The notes: a model not told the origin generated them from the sequence alone. Shown: positions 26,747 through 36,959, counted from the stretch's first letter. The stretch is DNA of 64,000 bases from an uncultured Eubacteriales bacterium (GCA_900544555.1 UQWD01000009.1:20464-84463); one strand, 5' to 3'. Numbers and translations: made by a program.

Positions 26747-27646
26747 TCACGGATTATCCCGATAATCCGCCTCCGCTATGCGGTAGCAGATGGTTTCGTA
26801 ACAGCCTTCAAGGAGGAAATCCTTATTGAACGTGATGGTTTCCACCAGCAGTTTCCCCTTTACCAGCTCAAAGGTCAGCTTCAAGGCCCCGTCCGTCAAA
26901 ACGCTCACCGTCGTATATGGTACATACTCCGGATATAGTATGGGCATATCGTAGGCGACGATCTTCCTGTAAAAGTATTCGCTGTAAACCGCCATAGCAG
27001 GATCAATTGCGATGAGCTCGCTTATTTCCATCCCTTTCTTAACGCCGGAGAAATCCGCATACGACAGCTTATTTTCCATTAAAACCGGCACGCCGGCAGT
27101 TCTGAAACAGCTTGAATTCGAAAAAACATAGATCCGCTGCCCCTGCTCCGTTTCGTACATCAGGTAGCAGTATCCCCCGTCATCCATCATACGGATGGCC
27201 TCCGTAGGCACGCATTCCAAGAAATATGTGAACCAAATTCCCTGTGAATTTGGATACGTCATGGTATAAAATCCGCTGTCGTAACCGAGTCGTATATAGC
27301 GGTATCGACTAGGCTTCATTTCGATGATAGAGTCCTTCCAATAAATTGGTATGTCAATAGGTTCGCTCTCGCTTTTACCCGCATGGCGGAGCAACATGGA
27401 TTTTAACTCCTGTTCGCTCAATGGCGTTATTTTCTCATACGGGATTACGCGAAGATATTCAGGAGCAGGCTCCGGCGAGGGCATAGGCTGAGCCGAAGGC
27501 GACGGAACCACGGCGATCGGGCTTTCGCTTCCATCAGGGTGCGGCGTACCGGCCCCGCCTGCGGGAACAGGCGCTGAACATCCGGCAGCCAGCAGTAACA
27601 GGCATAGGGTAGCGGCAAGAACCCGGGCATAAATCCTGTTTGTCAT
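26747..27646 (-). CDS. Lipoprotein of unknown function
   Basis: 299 residues. The signal peptide ends in the lipobox LLAAGC at about residue 23, followed by a long Pro/Ser-rich linker (PSPSAQPMPSPEPAP). The folded part (residues 65-299) is rich in Tyr and beta strands and matches no family I recognise. GAAGGAGG precedes the ATG. It is followed by the RCC1-type lipoprotein gene in the same direction, 153 bases further left. Confidence 0.75.
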   Translation of the reverse strand: MTNRIYARVLAATLCLLLLAAGCSAPVPAGGAGTPHPDGSESPIAVVPSPSAQPMPSPEPAPEYLRVIPYEKITPLSEQELKSMLLRHAGKSESEPIDIPIYWKDSIIEMKPSRYRYIRLGYDSGFYTMTYPNSQGIWFTYFLECVPTEAIRMMDDGGYCYLMYETEQGQRIYVFSNSSCFRTAGVPVLMENKLSYADFSGVKKGMEISELIAIDPAMAVYSEYFYRKIVAYDMPILYPEYVPYTTVSVLTDGALKLTFELVKGKLLVETITFNKDFLLEGCYETICYRIAEADYRDNP

Positions 27647-28190
27647 AAAAAAACCTCCTTCTGTGTTTCTGTTTCGTATTTATGGTCGCCAAGCAAATAC
27701 ATCTAAATATTAAAAAAATTACTATGCGCTATACGGCTTGAGCCGCATTAAACCACATTTTCTCTTCCTTTGCGCAATCTTAATGAAAATTCTCGTCTAA
27801 GCCCGCGCTGAGAGTACCGCTTTAAAAAATACAAAAAGGCTTGTATATACAACCGAGCGGCAGTATATATGTCTATATTACTTATTGATAACAAAATTGT
27901 AAAGGTAAAATTTACATTTTTTATATATAGATTTGTTATCCGTGAAATGAAAGCGCAATTTAAAAATTTACATAATAACCGTAATCTCATATTGTACTAA
28001 GCCGAATAACAGCGCCGAAGCAGGCTTATGCCGGCGCGCTATTCGACTTAATGCGTTATTTCCATAAACTACCATACGAATTATGACAATAAACGCGCAA
28101 TGTAGCATTGACCTAAGTACTGCGTTTTGTTAAAATACAACACGCAGAAATGCATGCATAGTTAACACGTGGGCGGTTTATAAATGTGTT
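27647..28190. other. Intergenic, A+T-rich
   Basis: About 540 bases between two leftward genes. It contains runs of A and T but no identifiable gene; an 80-codon leftward frame (27748-27990) is rich in Arg, Leu and Ile and looks like chance. Confidence 0.4.
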
Positions 28191-28691
28191 TTAAGCACGC
28201 CTGATTTCCCCGCATGCGATTTTCTCCCCCGAATTTCCTGCGGGCTGTGTAGAGAAATCGTCCATGTGGCTATGCAAAATAACCGTTCGGCCAATTACGT
28301 CATTCACATTAAACCTTCCGGTCCATACGGCCATAAACGACTGGCCGCCGGACTCAAATACGGGCGGCAAATCCCCCGCGTGAAACGGATGAGCGCAGTT
28401 ATTCGGATTATAATGGCTGCCCACGGCGGAGAAGCTTTCCTCCGGCGTTCCGGTGCAGCTATCGCCCTCATGGATATGAAACGCGAATATATTCCCACCG
28501 CACTTTCCGGTTTTCTCAGGCAGGCCCATAAACTCCGCGACAACAAGCACGCCCGGAGAATCCTGATAGAACGATACCATTCCGCGAAGGTTCAGATGCT
28601 GCGCGTTGCCGCGCACAATCGCCCTCGCGTCCGGCTTTCTCAGCATCAGCTTACCCATTTGCTTGGCTTTTGACAAAAAAGAGAGGAACAC
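28191..28691 (-). CDS. Cu/Zn superoxide dismutase family protein
   Basis: 166 residues, GTG start with AGGAGG seven bases upstream. Metal ligands are visible: copper H72 and H74 (FHIHEGDSC), bridging H93 (GSHYNP), zinc H101, H104 and D107 (HPFHAGDLPP, a short zinc loop), and H140 (VILHSHMDD). C79 and C160 could form the family disulfide. The active-site Arg is replaced by Lys157 (NSGEKIACG). No signal peptide is visible, so the protein appears cytoplasmic, unlike most bacterial Cu/Zn enzymes. It follows an ArsR-type regulator gene by 98 bases and may be under its control. Confidence 0.85.
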   Translation of the reverse strand: MFLSFLSKAKQMGKLMLRKPDARAIVRGNAQHLNLRGMVSFYQDSPGVLVVAEFMGLPEKTGKCGGNIFAFHIHEGDSCTGTPEESFSAVGSHYNPNNCAHPFHAGDLPPVFESGGQSFMAVWTGRFNVNDVIGRTVILHSHMDDFSTQPAGNSGEKIACGEIRRA

Positions 28692-28789
28692 TCTTATACC
28701 TCCTGTCCACTTTAAAATTGAAACTATACTATCAATATATGTATATAACAGGAAAGAGTTAATTGTTTAGAATCAGAAGTTACATAACA

Positions 28790-29920
28790 TTACTCATCAT
28801 CCATCAGAACGCGGTAGACGGTATTGAAAAAACGCTTGATAGTCGTTTTGTTTGCCGTGTAATAAATGATATGCCCTTCCCCTTTTTGCGCGGTTATCAT
28901 GCCGCATTTGCTTAACGCGGCTAAGTGCCGGGAAACCGTAGTCGCGTCAAGACCGACCCGGGTAGCTATTTCAAATCCGAAAAGCCTCTTGTTCTTTAGC
29001 AGATGGATGATTTCAAGGCGCTTTTTGTTGCCGAGCGTATGGAGAGTCTTTTGAATCAAATCAATTTTCAATTCACGGCTGTGAATGATTATATCCGGCT
29101 CAACCAGCATTCCTATGTACAGGTTAGCGGTACGATCATCATCAGCGAGCGGGTCCGCAGTCATACAATCGCACGCGATACGCCATAAATACGCCTGTAA
29201 ATCCCGATTTTCAAACTGCACGCCTTCACCGCCTTCCTCGTTTATCATCCGCGCAAGGCTTGTTTGGCTGAAATATTTGTGCCAAAACGCTTCGCGCTCA
29301 ACGGCCGCCCCGTCAAAAACGCCGAGGCGGGTATCGAGCTTCTCGGCTACGGGCCTGAGCAAATCCGCCAAGCGGTCTATTTCATTATCAAAATCGGACA
29401 AGGCCTTAAAGATATCCCATTTATACCGGTTAGGAATATCGATTAAATCCACCTGTTCCTTTAAGCTCTTCATCGGGCCGTTTTCCTCTTTCACGTATTC
29501 GATGAACCCCAGGTAACCAATCCGGCAAAAGCTGTAATTAGCGCCCGTCAGCTTCTTAAAACGCTCCTTTATCCTAAGGACCGATTCGTCAAAATCCGTT
29601 ACCGATATATCCGCAAACGCAAATGTCATGATTTTAGCCAGGCAGATGCTGGTCATATTTGTCCCCGTCTCGTATCTGGCAAAATAACGCTCAATATCAT
29701 CATCCTTTGCATCGATGACGGAGCCGGCCTCCCTAAACAGCTTATTAAGCGCCGATATATATTCGTATATGGCGTTTTTTTGCCTCTCGTCAAATCTTTC
29801 GTTGTACTGGTTGATGATACGCTGTTCCAATGAACCCGACGTATCACCCCGAATATATCTGTAAACAAGCTCTATGGATTCCAAAAACAGGTTAGGCCGG
29901 CTTATAAATCGAATATTCAT
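28790..29920 (-). CDS. ArsR-type winged-helix regulator with a large N-terminal domain
   Basis: 376 residues from the ATG at 29920 (an upstream in-frame ATG at 29965 is possible; neither has a good ribosome site). The last 90 residues form an ArsR-like winged helix (LHTLGNKKRLEIIHLLKN, DATTVSRHLAALSKCGMI, GHIIYYTAN). The first 280 residues are helical and match no sensor domain I can name; the family is common in Clostridia. No ArsR metal-site cysteines are seen in the helix. It is divergent from feoB and upstream of the SOD gene, so a role in metal or oxidative stress control is possible (inference). Confidence 0.75.
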   Translation of the reverse strand: MNIRFISRPNLFLESIELVYRYIRGDTSGSLEQRIINQYNERFDERQKNAIYEYISALNKLFREAGSVIDAKDDDIERYFARYETGTNMTSICLAKIMTFAFADISVTDFDESVLRIKERFKKLTGANYSFCRIGYLGFIEYVKEENGPMKSLKEQVDLIDIPNRYKWDIFKALSDFDNEIDRLADLLRPVAEKLDTRLGVFDGAAVEREAFWHKYFSQTSLARMINEEGGEGVQFENRDLQAYLWRIACDCMTADPLADDDRTANLYIGMLVEPDIIIHSRELKIDLIQKTLHTLGNKKRLEIIHLLKNKRLFGFEIATRVGLDATTVSRHLAALSKCGMITAQKGEGHIIYYTANKTTIKRFFNTVYRVLMDDE

Positions 29921-30201
29921 CACATACCATACCGGGGCGTTGCGGCGTCCCGGCATACTCCTCATGTTTTTTACGGCGTGACGCCGCAGGTTAATTTAAT
30001 TCATAACTCATATTGCCATATTTGTCAATGTTAAATGCCGTGTTCTGCAATCCTACAAGACGTCTTGAAGTCTTAATGTAAGCGGAGCCGGGCCGTCTTT
30101 GCGCTTTATACCGCGCCTGTAAGGTTTTTTTAGCGAATATGCGGTTATTCCCGCACATAAGCATAACACAAAAGTTAAATGCACAACAGGAGGTAGCGCG
30201 T

Positions 30202-32295
30202 ATGGAAACGCCGTTTACGCCTCATTTTACCGTGGCCCTTGCCGGGAACCCGAACGTCGGCAAAAGCACGGTGTTCAACGCGTTAACCGGCATGAACCAG
30301 CATACGGGAAATTGGCCGGGAAAAACAGTAGCTGTGGCAAGGGGGCAGTATCAGTATGAGGGAGAGCAATTTACGCTTGTTGACCTGCCGGGAACCTATT
30401 CGATTATGTCGAATTCGCAGGAGGAGGAGATCGCGCGGGATTTCCTGTGTTTTGACGCTCCTGACGCGGTTGTTGTGGTATGCGATGCAACCGTTCTTGA
30501 GCGCAACCTCAACCTTGTGCTTCAGGTTCATGAGCTCTGCCCCAAAACGATCGTATGCGTCAACCTTATGGACGAGGCGAAGAAGAAGCGGATTACGGTG
30601 GATCTCGCCGTACTCGAACGAGAGCTCGGCTTACCGGTCGTCGGCTGTTCGGCGCGTTCAAACCAGGGGCTCGATGAGCTCGTGGAAAAAATATCGGAAT
30701 CGGTAAAGGCTCCCACGCGCCCGCCTCTCAGCCTGAGCTACGGGCGGGTAATCGATGAAGCCGCGGATATTTTGGCCCACCATTTGCCTTCGCCTGTCTC
30801 GGCCTCATCCATACCGCCGCGTTGGGCGGCCGTTAAGGTGTTGGATGGCGAACCCACCTTAATTCAATCCCTTGAAAACAGGCTGTCAATGCGTATAGGG
30901 GATTATCCCGAAGCCGCTAATGCGCTGAGCAGCGCTCGCGCCGCCTTGAACGCGGCGGGAATGGACTCGGATGCGTTTCGGGATCAGGTGGTTGGCCGCA
31001 TCGTCGCCCGGGCCGCCGAGATAAATAAGCTGGCCGTATCTTACGGTAAAGAGGATTTTTTGGAGCATGACCGCAAAATCGATAAAATACTCACGGGCCG
31101 CTATACCGCCCTGCCCGTTATGCTTCTGCTTTTGGCGGTTGTGTTTTTTATCACCATAACCGGGGCGAATTACCCTTCCTCGCTTTTGTCTGAAGGCCTG
31201 TTCTGGATACAGGACAGGTTGGTCGATCTTTTTAATTGGGCGGGCGCTCCCCAATGGCTGACCGGTGTGCTGATCTTTGGCGTATACAGGGTGCTGGCAT
31301 GGGTTATCGCCGTTATGCTCCCTCCGATGGCCATATTTTTTCCATTGTTTACTTTGCTGGAGGATTCCGGTTACCTACCCCGCGTCGCGTTCAATCTGGA
31401 CAGAAGCTTTCATAAGGCCTGCGCATGCGGCAAGCAGGCGCTAACCATGTGCATGGGGTTCGGCTGCAACGCCGTGGGCGTAACCGGATGCCGTATCATC
31501 GATTCGCCGCGCGAGCGGCTTATCGCGATTATCACAAATAACTTTGTTCCGTGCAACGGCAGGTTCCCAACGCTCATTGCAATTATCAGCATGTTTTTTT
31601 TGGGGGGCGCCGTCGGGTTTGGCGCGTCTATACTTTCAGCCATACTGCTTACAGCCGTAATTGTGCTGGGCATATTGATGACGTTCATGGCCTCGCGCAT
31701 TCTATCTAAAACCGTCTTAAGAGGCGTGCCATCCGCGTTTACCCTTGAGCTTCCGCCATACCGTAGGCCGCAGTTCGGCAAGGTAATCATCCGCTCGATT
31801 TTCGATAGGACCCTCTTCGTGCTTGGGAGGGCCGTCGCCGTAGCCGCCCCGGCCGGGCTCATCATATGGATAATGGGCAACGTATATGTAGACGGGGCTT
31901 CAATTCTTAAAATATGTTCCGGGTTCCTGGACCCATTCGCGAGGGTTCTGGGGCTCGACGGCGTTATCCTGCTCGCGTTCATACTCGGGTTTCCCGCAAA
32001 CGAAATTGTGATACCCGTCGCTATCATGGCGTACATGCAGGCCGGAAGCATTTTGGATTTGAACCTTATAGAGTTGAAAACGCTCCTCGTGGATAACGGA
32101 TGGACCTGGCTGACCGCGCTATGCACCATGCTTTTCTGTTTGATGCATTGGCCCTGCTCAACAACCTGCCTGACTATAAAAAAAGAAACGCAGAGCATGA
32201 AATGGACCGGCGTCTCCTTCCTGGCCCCCACGCTGTGCGGCATGGCGTTGTGCGCGGCCGTGGCGGGGCTGGCACGGCTGTTCGGCCTTGCATAG
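30202..32295 (+). CDS. feoB: Ferrous iron transport protein B
   Basis: 697 residues from the ATG at 30202, with AGGAGG at 30188-30193; the frame extends upstream to 30139 but without family support. G-domain motifs: GNPNVGKS (15-22), VDLPGTYS and NLMDEAKK. After the GDI-like spacer come about nine membrane helices with the Gate motifs CMGFGCNAVGVTGCRIID and TNNFVPCNGRFPTL. It imports Fe2+ through the membrane under GTP control. No feoA gene is adjacent, which is unusual but seen elsewhere. Confidence 0.96.
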   Translation: METPFTPHFTVALAGNPNVGKSTVFNALTGMNQHTGNWPGKTVAVARGQYQYEGEQFTLVDLPGTYSIMSNSQEEEIARDFLCFDAPDAVVVVCDATVLERNLNLVLQVHELCPKTIVCVNLMDEAKKKRITVDLAVLERELGLPVVGCSARSNQGLDELVEKISESVKAPTRPPLSLSYGRVIDEAADILAHHLPSPVSASSIPPRWAAVKVLDGEPTLIQSLENRLSMRIGDYPEAANALSSARAALNAAGMDSDAFRDQVVGRIVARAAEINKLAVSYGKEDFLEHDRKIDKILTGRYTALPVMLLLLAVVFFITITGANYPSSLLSEGLFWIQDRLVDLFNWAGAPQWLTGVLIFGVYRVLAWVIAVMLPPMAIFFPLFTLLEDSGYLPRVAFNLDRSFHKACACGKQALTMCMGFGCNAVGVTGCRIIDSPRERLIAIITNNFVPCNGRFPTLIAIISMFFLGGAVGFGASILSAILLTAVIVLGILMTFMASRILSKTVLRGVPSAFTLELPPYRRPQFGKVIIRSIFDRTLFVLGRAVAVAAPAGLIIWIMGNVYVDGASILKICSGFLDPFARVLGLDGVILLAFILGFPANEIVIPVAIMAYMQAGSILDLNLIELKTLLVDNGWTWLTALCTMLFCLMHWPCSTTCLTIKKETQSMKWTGVSFLAPTLCGMALCAAVAGLARLFGLA

Positions 32296-32486
32296 GGCTG
32301 TTAATTTTCTCAATGGTTTTATTCGCGGAGCGCATACGACAGCTCAAATCAAAGCCTAAGGTATGCTGTTTACCCAGCTATCATGAAGGCATATTAGTCT
32401 CAGGCGAATCCCTAACCCGAGTTCGCCTTTCATTATGAACTCCAGAGATTCCGTTTTATAAGCGTAAGCTTAAGTCGGAGCAAATC

Positions 32487-33230
32487 CTATACATACCGGA
32501 TAATCTCAAGAAAAACGCGGCCCTTTAGCGATAATCCACCGACCGAGTCCAGCCGCGCGCGGCCCATGCCGCGCACGCTGATAACGTCTCCTTCGGATAC
32601 CGAGCCGTCCTTATGCAAGCATACGGACCAGTTCACCTTCACCGCGCCCTGTTCAATCAGGCAGCTCATTCTCCCCCTCGAGACGCTAAAGCACGCGGCC
32701 GCCGCCGCGTCCAGCCTTAGGCTGCTCACCGTTACGCGCATACGCTCCTCGCGCTCGTCGCCCCAAAATACTTCAGATAACGATAACCGTTCACATTGTA
32801 TTTTGGCGCGGCCGACCGTTTGCCATTGCTCCTGAATCACTTGCGCGACGGTGTTGAGCAAAAGAACGACCGCGCCCCGCTCTCGAACCAGAATATCCCC
32901 GACGCATTCGCGCTTTATCTGAAGCGCCAGAAGCGAACCTAGGTAATCGCGATGCGTAAGAGGCTTCGGGGGAAACGGGGCCTCAACGCGCAGCGCTAAA
33001 ATCGTTGAGTCCGGCTTCCATTCCTCCGCGCTCATATAAGAGGGTAGGAAAATCAGGCATTTGCGCTCGGCCCCCTGATAACCGCCGTGAAACAGATGGC
33101 GGGTTCCCCTTAACATCCTCTCCGCCTCAGCCTGTGTTTTGGGATCGAGAAATGGAAGCGACAGCAAAGTATCCCTCTGAGTACATCGGCGCGCCAGCTC
33201 CTGTATCCGCTTTGCCATAAAGTCATCCAT
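32487..33230 (-). CDS. ylmH: S4-domain RNA-binding protein YlmH
   Basis: 247 residues. The C-terminal S4 domain (RLDAAAAACFSVSRGRMSCLIEQGAVKVN) and the N-terminal part with FLDPKTQAEAERML and HRDYLGSLLALQIKRECVGDI are typical of YlmH, which binds ribosomal RNA or stalled large subunits and is often found near division genes. Here it instead overlaps a phosphoesterase gene by eight bases. Confidence 0.9.
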   Translation of the reverse strand: MDDFMAKRIQELARRCTQRDTLLSLPFLDPKTQAEAERMLRGTRHLFHGGYQGAERKCLIFLPSYMSAEEWKPDSTILALRVEAPFPPKPLTHRDYLGSLLALQIKRECVGDILVRERGAVVLLLNTVAQVIQEQWQTVGRAKIQCERLSLSEVFWGDEREERMRVTVSSLRLDAAAAACFSVSRGRMSCLIEQGAVKVNWSVCLHKDGSVSEGDVISVRGMGRARLDSVGGLSLKGRVFLEIIRYV

Positions 33231-34092
33231 TGACGAGCGTTATAACGCACAGTTCAGAGGGGTTCAAAAACCGTGGCGCACCGGCTTGCCCCAGCCCCCT
33301 GCCGACAATCATGCGTTTCCCATTCATTTCATATTGTCCGCCCGCATATTCAGGAAACAGCGTGCGGTCGGGCGATAATACACCGCCTATAAAGGGTAGT
33401 CGAACCACGCCGCCGTGCATATGCCCGGCAAGCGTCAGCTCCGCTCCCCATTGAGCGTACGCGGCAAAGGGCCTTGGATCGTGGGCCAGCAGTATCGTAA
33501 AGCCATCCGCCTTAAACTGGCCGAAAAGCCCTTTCAGCATTTCTCCCGTGAGCTCGTCCTCAAAATAAAACTCCTGCGGCGTCTCCATGCCAAAAAGCGT
33601 TATGCTATCATCTCCTCTGTTGATAACATACGGGGCGTTAATGAGAGGCGTAACGCCGGCCTCTTTTAACGAAGCATAAAGCATATTAAGGGCGGATACT
33701 CTGCGCCCATCATGCTGCCGAAGTTCATAGTTTAGCGGCGTTTCATGGTTCCCGGTAACAAAAAAAGAGGGGGCGATTTCGGCAAGCTCTTCCGAAAGCT
33801 TTTTTAAATCCGAAAAATCCTCGTCGTTTTCACCCACCATATCTCCGCACATCACAATAACGTCGGGCTTCTCTGCTTTAATCCTGTCGACAAGCCGTCC
33901 TCCCCAATCACGCCCGTGCAAATCAGATAACAGCGCAATGCGATAACCGTTGAATTGGGATGGAAGGCTCATAAACTTCGCGTCGTAATACGATACGGTA
34001 AGCGCGAAATTGCTGTAAAGCAGAACGCCTGCCGTCAGCAAGAGCAGACAAATGAGTACCGGCCAAACAGCGGACCGCCTCCTTTTTTTCAT
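33223..34092 (-). CDS. Membrane-anchored metallophosphoesterase (YkuE-like)
   Basis: 289 residues. An N-terminal membrane helix is followed by a calcineurin-like domain with LSDLHGRDWG, MCGDMVGEND, VTGNHETPL, AHDPRPF and LAGHMHGG, which supply the two-metal site. The substrate is unknown; related proteins act on lipid or nucleotide phosphoesters outside or at the membrane. Confidence 0.9.
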   Translation of the reverse strand: MKKRRRSAVWPVLICLLLLTAGVLLYSNFALTVSYYDAKFMSLPSQFNGYRIALLSDLHGRDWGGRLVDRIKAEKPDVIVMCGDMVGENDEDFSDLKKLSEELAEIAPSFFVTGNHETPLNYELRQHDGRRVSALNMLYASLKEAGVTPLINAPYVINRGDDSITLFGMETPQEFYFEDELTGEMLKGLFGQFKADGFTILLAHDPRPFAAYAQWGAELTLAGHMHGGVVRLPFIGGVLSPDRTLFPEYAGGQYEMNGKRMIVGRGLGQAGAPRFLNPSELCVITLVNG

Positions 34093-34219
34093 TTAAATAA
34101 GCCTTTTATCATCAGCGTAAAATCACGCCTCCTTTAAATCACTCTGGCACATCTCTCACTTAGCTTAAGCCGGCCCAGACGCCTTGAATATCGCGGACGC
34201 ACTTTGACCGGCCGCCGCT

Positions 34220-34543
34220 TTAATCGACCTCTTCAGGTTCCATGCCGGCCTGACGAAACATTTCAATGAACGTTTCATAAGCCTCGTCCAAAAGTTCCTT
34301 ATCCTCTAGTCCGGCTAGAGAAAGCTCGCCCGGCGCGGCTCCCTCCATCAGACGCAGTATGACCAGCTCAGGATTCTCGTCTTCGCCGCCGCCTACCGGA
34401 GCGAGGCATATACAGCGTATGGCGTTTCGGATTTGAGCGGTCGCGAGTACTTCAAACTCCTGCTCAACGCCATTATCATCTACCAGCGTAAGCTGGGTTT
34501 CAAATTCCGCCGCGTATATTTCGCGTTCATCTTGCATATCCAT
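34220..34543 (-). CDS. DUF1292 domain protein
   Basis: 107 residues, strongly acidic. The pattern LTLVDDNGVEQEFEVLAT followed by short beta strands and a helical end is the DUF1292 family, small cytosolic proteins found in Firmicutes with no known function. It lies ten bases after fba, so the two are co-transcribed. Confidence 0.85.
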   Translation of the reverse strand: MDMQDEREIYAAEFETQLTLVDDNGVEQEFEVLATAQIRNAIRCICLAPVGGGEDENPELVILRLMEGAAPGELSLAGLEDKELLDEAYETFIEMFRQAGMEPEEVD

Positions 34544-34552
34544 AACGCGCCC

Positions 34553-35488
34553 TCACGCCTTGCCGCTGCAGCCCAGCACGTTAATAAGCTTATGGCGTAC
34601 CATCTCCCTAATGGCAGCGCGCGCGGGCTTAAGATACTGGCGCGGGTCAAAATGGCTGGGATTTTCGCTGAAATATTTTCGGATTGTACCGGTCATTGCA
34701 AGCCTTAAGTCGGAATCGATGTTGATTTTGCATACCGCCATCGAAGCCGCTTTGCGCAGCATCTCCTCGGGTACGCCAATAGCATCCGGCATGTTCCCTC
34801 CGAACTCATTGATCATTTTTACAAACTCGGGCATAACGCTGGACGCGCCGTGCAGCACGATCGGGAAGCCGGGCAGCCGCTTTTGCACCTCTTCAAGTAT
34901 GTCGAAGCGCAGTTGTGGCTTTGTTCCGGGCTTGAACTTATATGCGCCATGGCTGGTTCCGATGGCTATCGCGAGCGAATCCACGCCCGTTCTTGATACA
35001 AAATCCTCTACCTGCGCCGGGTCGGTATAGCTCCCCTCTCCTTCGGCGACCTTAACATCATCCTCAACGCCCTCGAGACGGCCAAGCTCGCCCTCGACCG
35101 TGACCCCGTGATCGTGCGCGTAGTCCACCACTTTTTTAGTAAGCGCGACGTTATCCTCATAGCTATGATGGCTTCCGTCAATCATCACGGACGTAAACCC
35201 GCCGTCAATGCAGCTTTTGCACAGCTCAAACGAATCGCCGTGATCCAGATGCAGGCAGATAGGCAGCCCGGTTTCAATTATCGCAGCCTCAACGAGCTTT
35301 AGCAGGTAGGTATGGTTTGCGTACTTGCGCGCGCCCGATGAAACTTGAAGGATAAGCGGCGCGTTCTCCTCCTTCGCCGCCTCCGTTATACCCTGTATTA
35401 TCTCCATGTTGTTCACGTTAAACGCGCCTATCGCGTAACCGCCGGCATAGGCCTTATCAAACATTTCCTTTGTTGTTACCAGTCCCAT
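34553..35488 (-). CDS. fba: Class II fructose-1,6-bisphosphate aldolase
   Basis: 311 residues. Zinc and catalytic motifs are visible: HLDHGDSFELC, VEGELGRLEGVED, GTSHGAYKF, LHGASSV and KINIDSDLR. It splits fructose bisphosphate to DHAP and glyceraldehyde-3-phosphate. A good GGAGGTAAGAATATG start site precedes it. With pfkA elsewhere in the window it gives two steps of glycolysis. Confidence 0.97.
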   Translation of the reverse strand: MGLVTTKEMFDKAYAGGYAIGAFNVNNMEIIQGITEAAKEENAPLILQVSSGARKYANHTYLLKLVEAAIIETGLPICLHLDHGDSFELCKSCIDGGFTSVMIDGSHHSYEDNVALTKKVVDYAHDHGVTVEGELGRLEGVEDDVKVAEGEGSYTDPAQVEDFVSRTGVDSLAIAIGTSHGAYKFKPGTKPQLRFDILEEVQKRLPGFPIVLHGASSVMPEFVKMINEFGGNMPDAIGVPEEMLRKAASMAVCKINIDSDLRLAMTGTIRKYFSENPSHFDPRQYLKPARAAIREMVRHKLINVLGCSGKA

Positions 35489-35921
35489 ATTCTTACCTCC
35501 GTTATTAAATTAGTCGTATTATAGCGCCGCGCACAGGGTGCAAATACTATTTTAAGCCTTTGTCAAAAACAGCGCTTGCCATACTTCATATGGCATTTTG
35601 GGGTAAAACCCCGCTTCTCCTTTTTTATCCGTTCCGGCGCGCATAGAGCCCGAGCCTGAAATCGCACTGTGGAGAGCATATCCGTATACCGCGACGTCGT
35701 TTACAGCCTGTGCGCCGAGCCCGGCCGCCGCGGCCTTTTATGCGGAGCCAAAACCAGCGCGTGAACTCATGTTTATCCGCCATGTTAAAGCGCCCAGTCA
35801 CGAAAGCTGAACAGCGCGGCGTATTTTCCTTAACTCCCAACGCGTGCGTGGCAGCGCACAATGCTATTATATCCCAAAGGCGCGCCTTTTCAATGCTTTT
35901 TGGTATATTTTATTTCGCCGA
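35489..35921. other. Intergenic, nothing beyond promoters
   Basis: About 430 bases between divergent fba and the glycosyltransferase gene. ATTATA (35518-35523) is a candidate -10 for fba on the minus strand, but its -35 is unclear. Open frames here look random. Confidence 0.4.
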
Positions 35922-35950
35922 TTGTCCCTGCATCCATATACGGATATAAT
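35922..35950 (+). promoter_or_regulatory. Promoter of the glycosyltransferase gene
   Basis: TTGTCC (35922-35927) and TATAAT (35945-35950) are 17 bases apart, about 60 bases before the start codon. Confidence 0.55.
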
Positions 35951-36009
35951 CTATATAACTGATTCGCCAAACCGAGAAGCAAAAGAGGAATAAAGACGGA
36001 GGTGTGTTT

Positions 36010-36942
36010 ATGAACAAGGACAAGCTGCTCTCCTTAATTGTACCCGTTTTTAATGAGGAGGAGGTGCTCCCCGCTTCGTTCGAGCGTATGGACGAGGCGA
36101 TGAAAGCCCTTGGCTACCCCTATGAAATTATTTATACCAATGACGGCAGCCGGGACGGAAGCATGGAAATTTTGCGTTCAATCGCGAACGACAACCCGCA
36201 TGTTAAAGTGCTCTCCTTTTCACGGAATTTCGGCCACCAACTCGCGGTTACGGCCGCTATGGATCACGCGGGGGGCGACGCGCTGATCATCATCGATGTG
36301 GATTTGCAGGATCCGCCCGAGGTAATAGCGCAGTTGGTAGACTCTTGGGAGAACGGCGCGGATATCGCGTACGGAAAACGCGCCAAGCGCGAGGGCGAAA
36401 CCATATTTAAGAAATTCACTGCTTTTTGCTATTACCGCCTGCTTTCAGCAATGAGCGCGTATCCAATACCATTGGATACGGGCGATTTCCGCCTTATTGA
36501 CAAAAAAGTGGCCAACGAATTTTTGAATATGCGCGAGCATAACCGCTTTCTTCGCGGAATGAGCGCATGGATGGGCTTTAAATCCGTACCTGTGGAATAT
36601 GTGAGGCACGAGCGTTTCGCGGGTAAAACGAAATACACCATGAAGAAAATGCTTAAGCTGGCGCTCGACGGCATACTGGGCTTTTCCTACCGTCCGCTTT
36701 CCCTTGCGGGCTATGCCGGCGCGGCCGTATCGGCTGTCGGCGGGCTGGGTCTTGTTGCGCTTATTGTATGCGCGATAACCGTGGGCGTCGCGCCATGGCT
36801 TTGGGCAGCGGACGGCCTTGTATTATTAAACGGCCTTACCTTGCTGGGCATGGGCGTACAGGGCGCATACCTAAACCGAATATATGACGAGGTTAAAGGC
36901 CGCCCGCTCTATATTCTAGGTGAAAAAATCAACGTCTCCTGA
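36010..36942 (+). CDS. Family 2 glycosyltransferase, GtrB/DPM1-like
   Basis: 310 residues from the ATG at 36010, with GGAGGTG six bases upstream. GT-A motifs: LIVPVFNEEEVLP, IIDVDLQDPPE and DTGDFRLID. Two membrane helices lie near the C-terminus. Proteins of this type transfer a sugar from a nucleotide donor to undecaprenyl or dolichyl phosphate at the inner membrane face. A single-gene unit with its own promoter and terminator. Confidence 0.92.
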   Translation: MNKDKLLSLIVPVFNEEEVLPASFERMDEAMKALGYPYEIIYTNDGSRDGSMEILRSIANDNPHVKVLSFSRNFGHQLAVTAAMDHAGGDALIIIDVDLQDPPEVIAQLVDSWENGADIAYGKRAKREGETIFKKFTAFCYYRLLSAMSAYPIPLDTGDFRLIDKKVANEFLNMREHNRFLRGMSAWMGFKSVPVEYVRHERFAGKTKYTMKKMLKLALDGILGFSYRPLSLAGYAGAAVSAVGGLGLVALIVCAITVGVAPWLWAADGLVLLNGLTLLGMGVQGAYLNRIYDEVKGRPLYILGEKINVS

Positions 36943-36959
36943 CAACTCAGTAAATGATA

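Noticed and set aside
27748..27990. Leftward 80-codon frame in the A+T-rich gap
   Set aside because: Irregular composition with many Arg, Leu and Ile codons; no start signal and no family.
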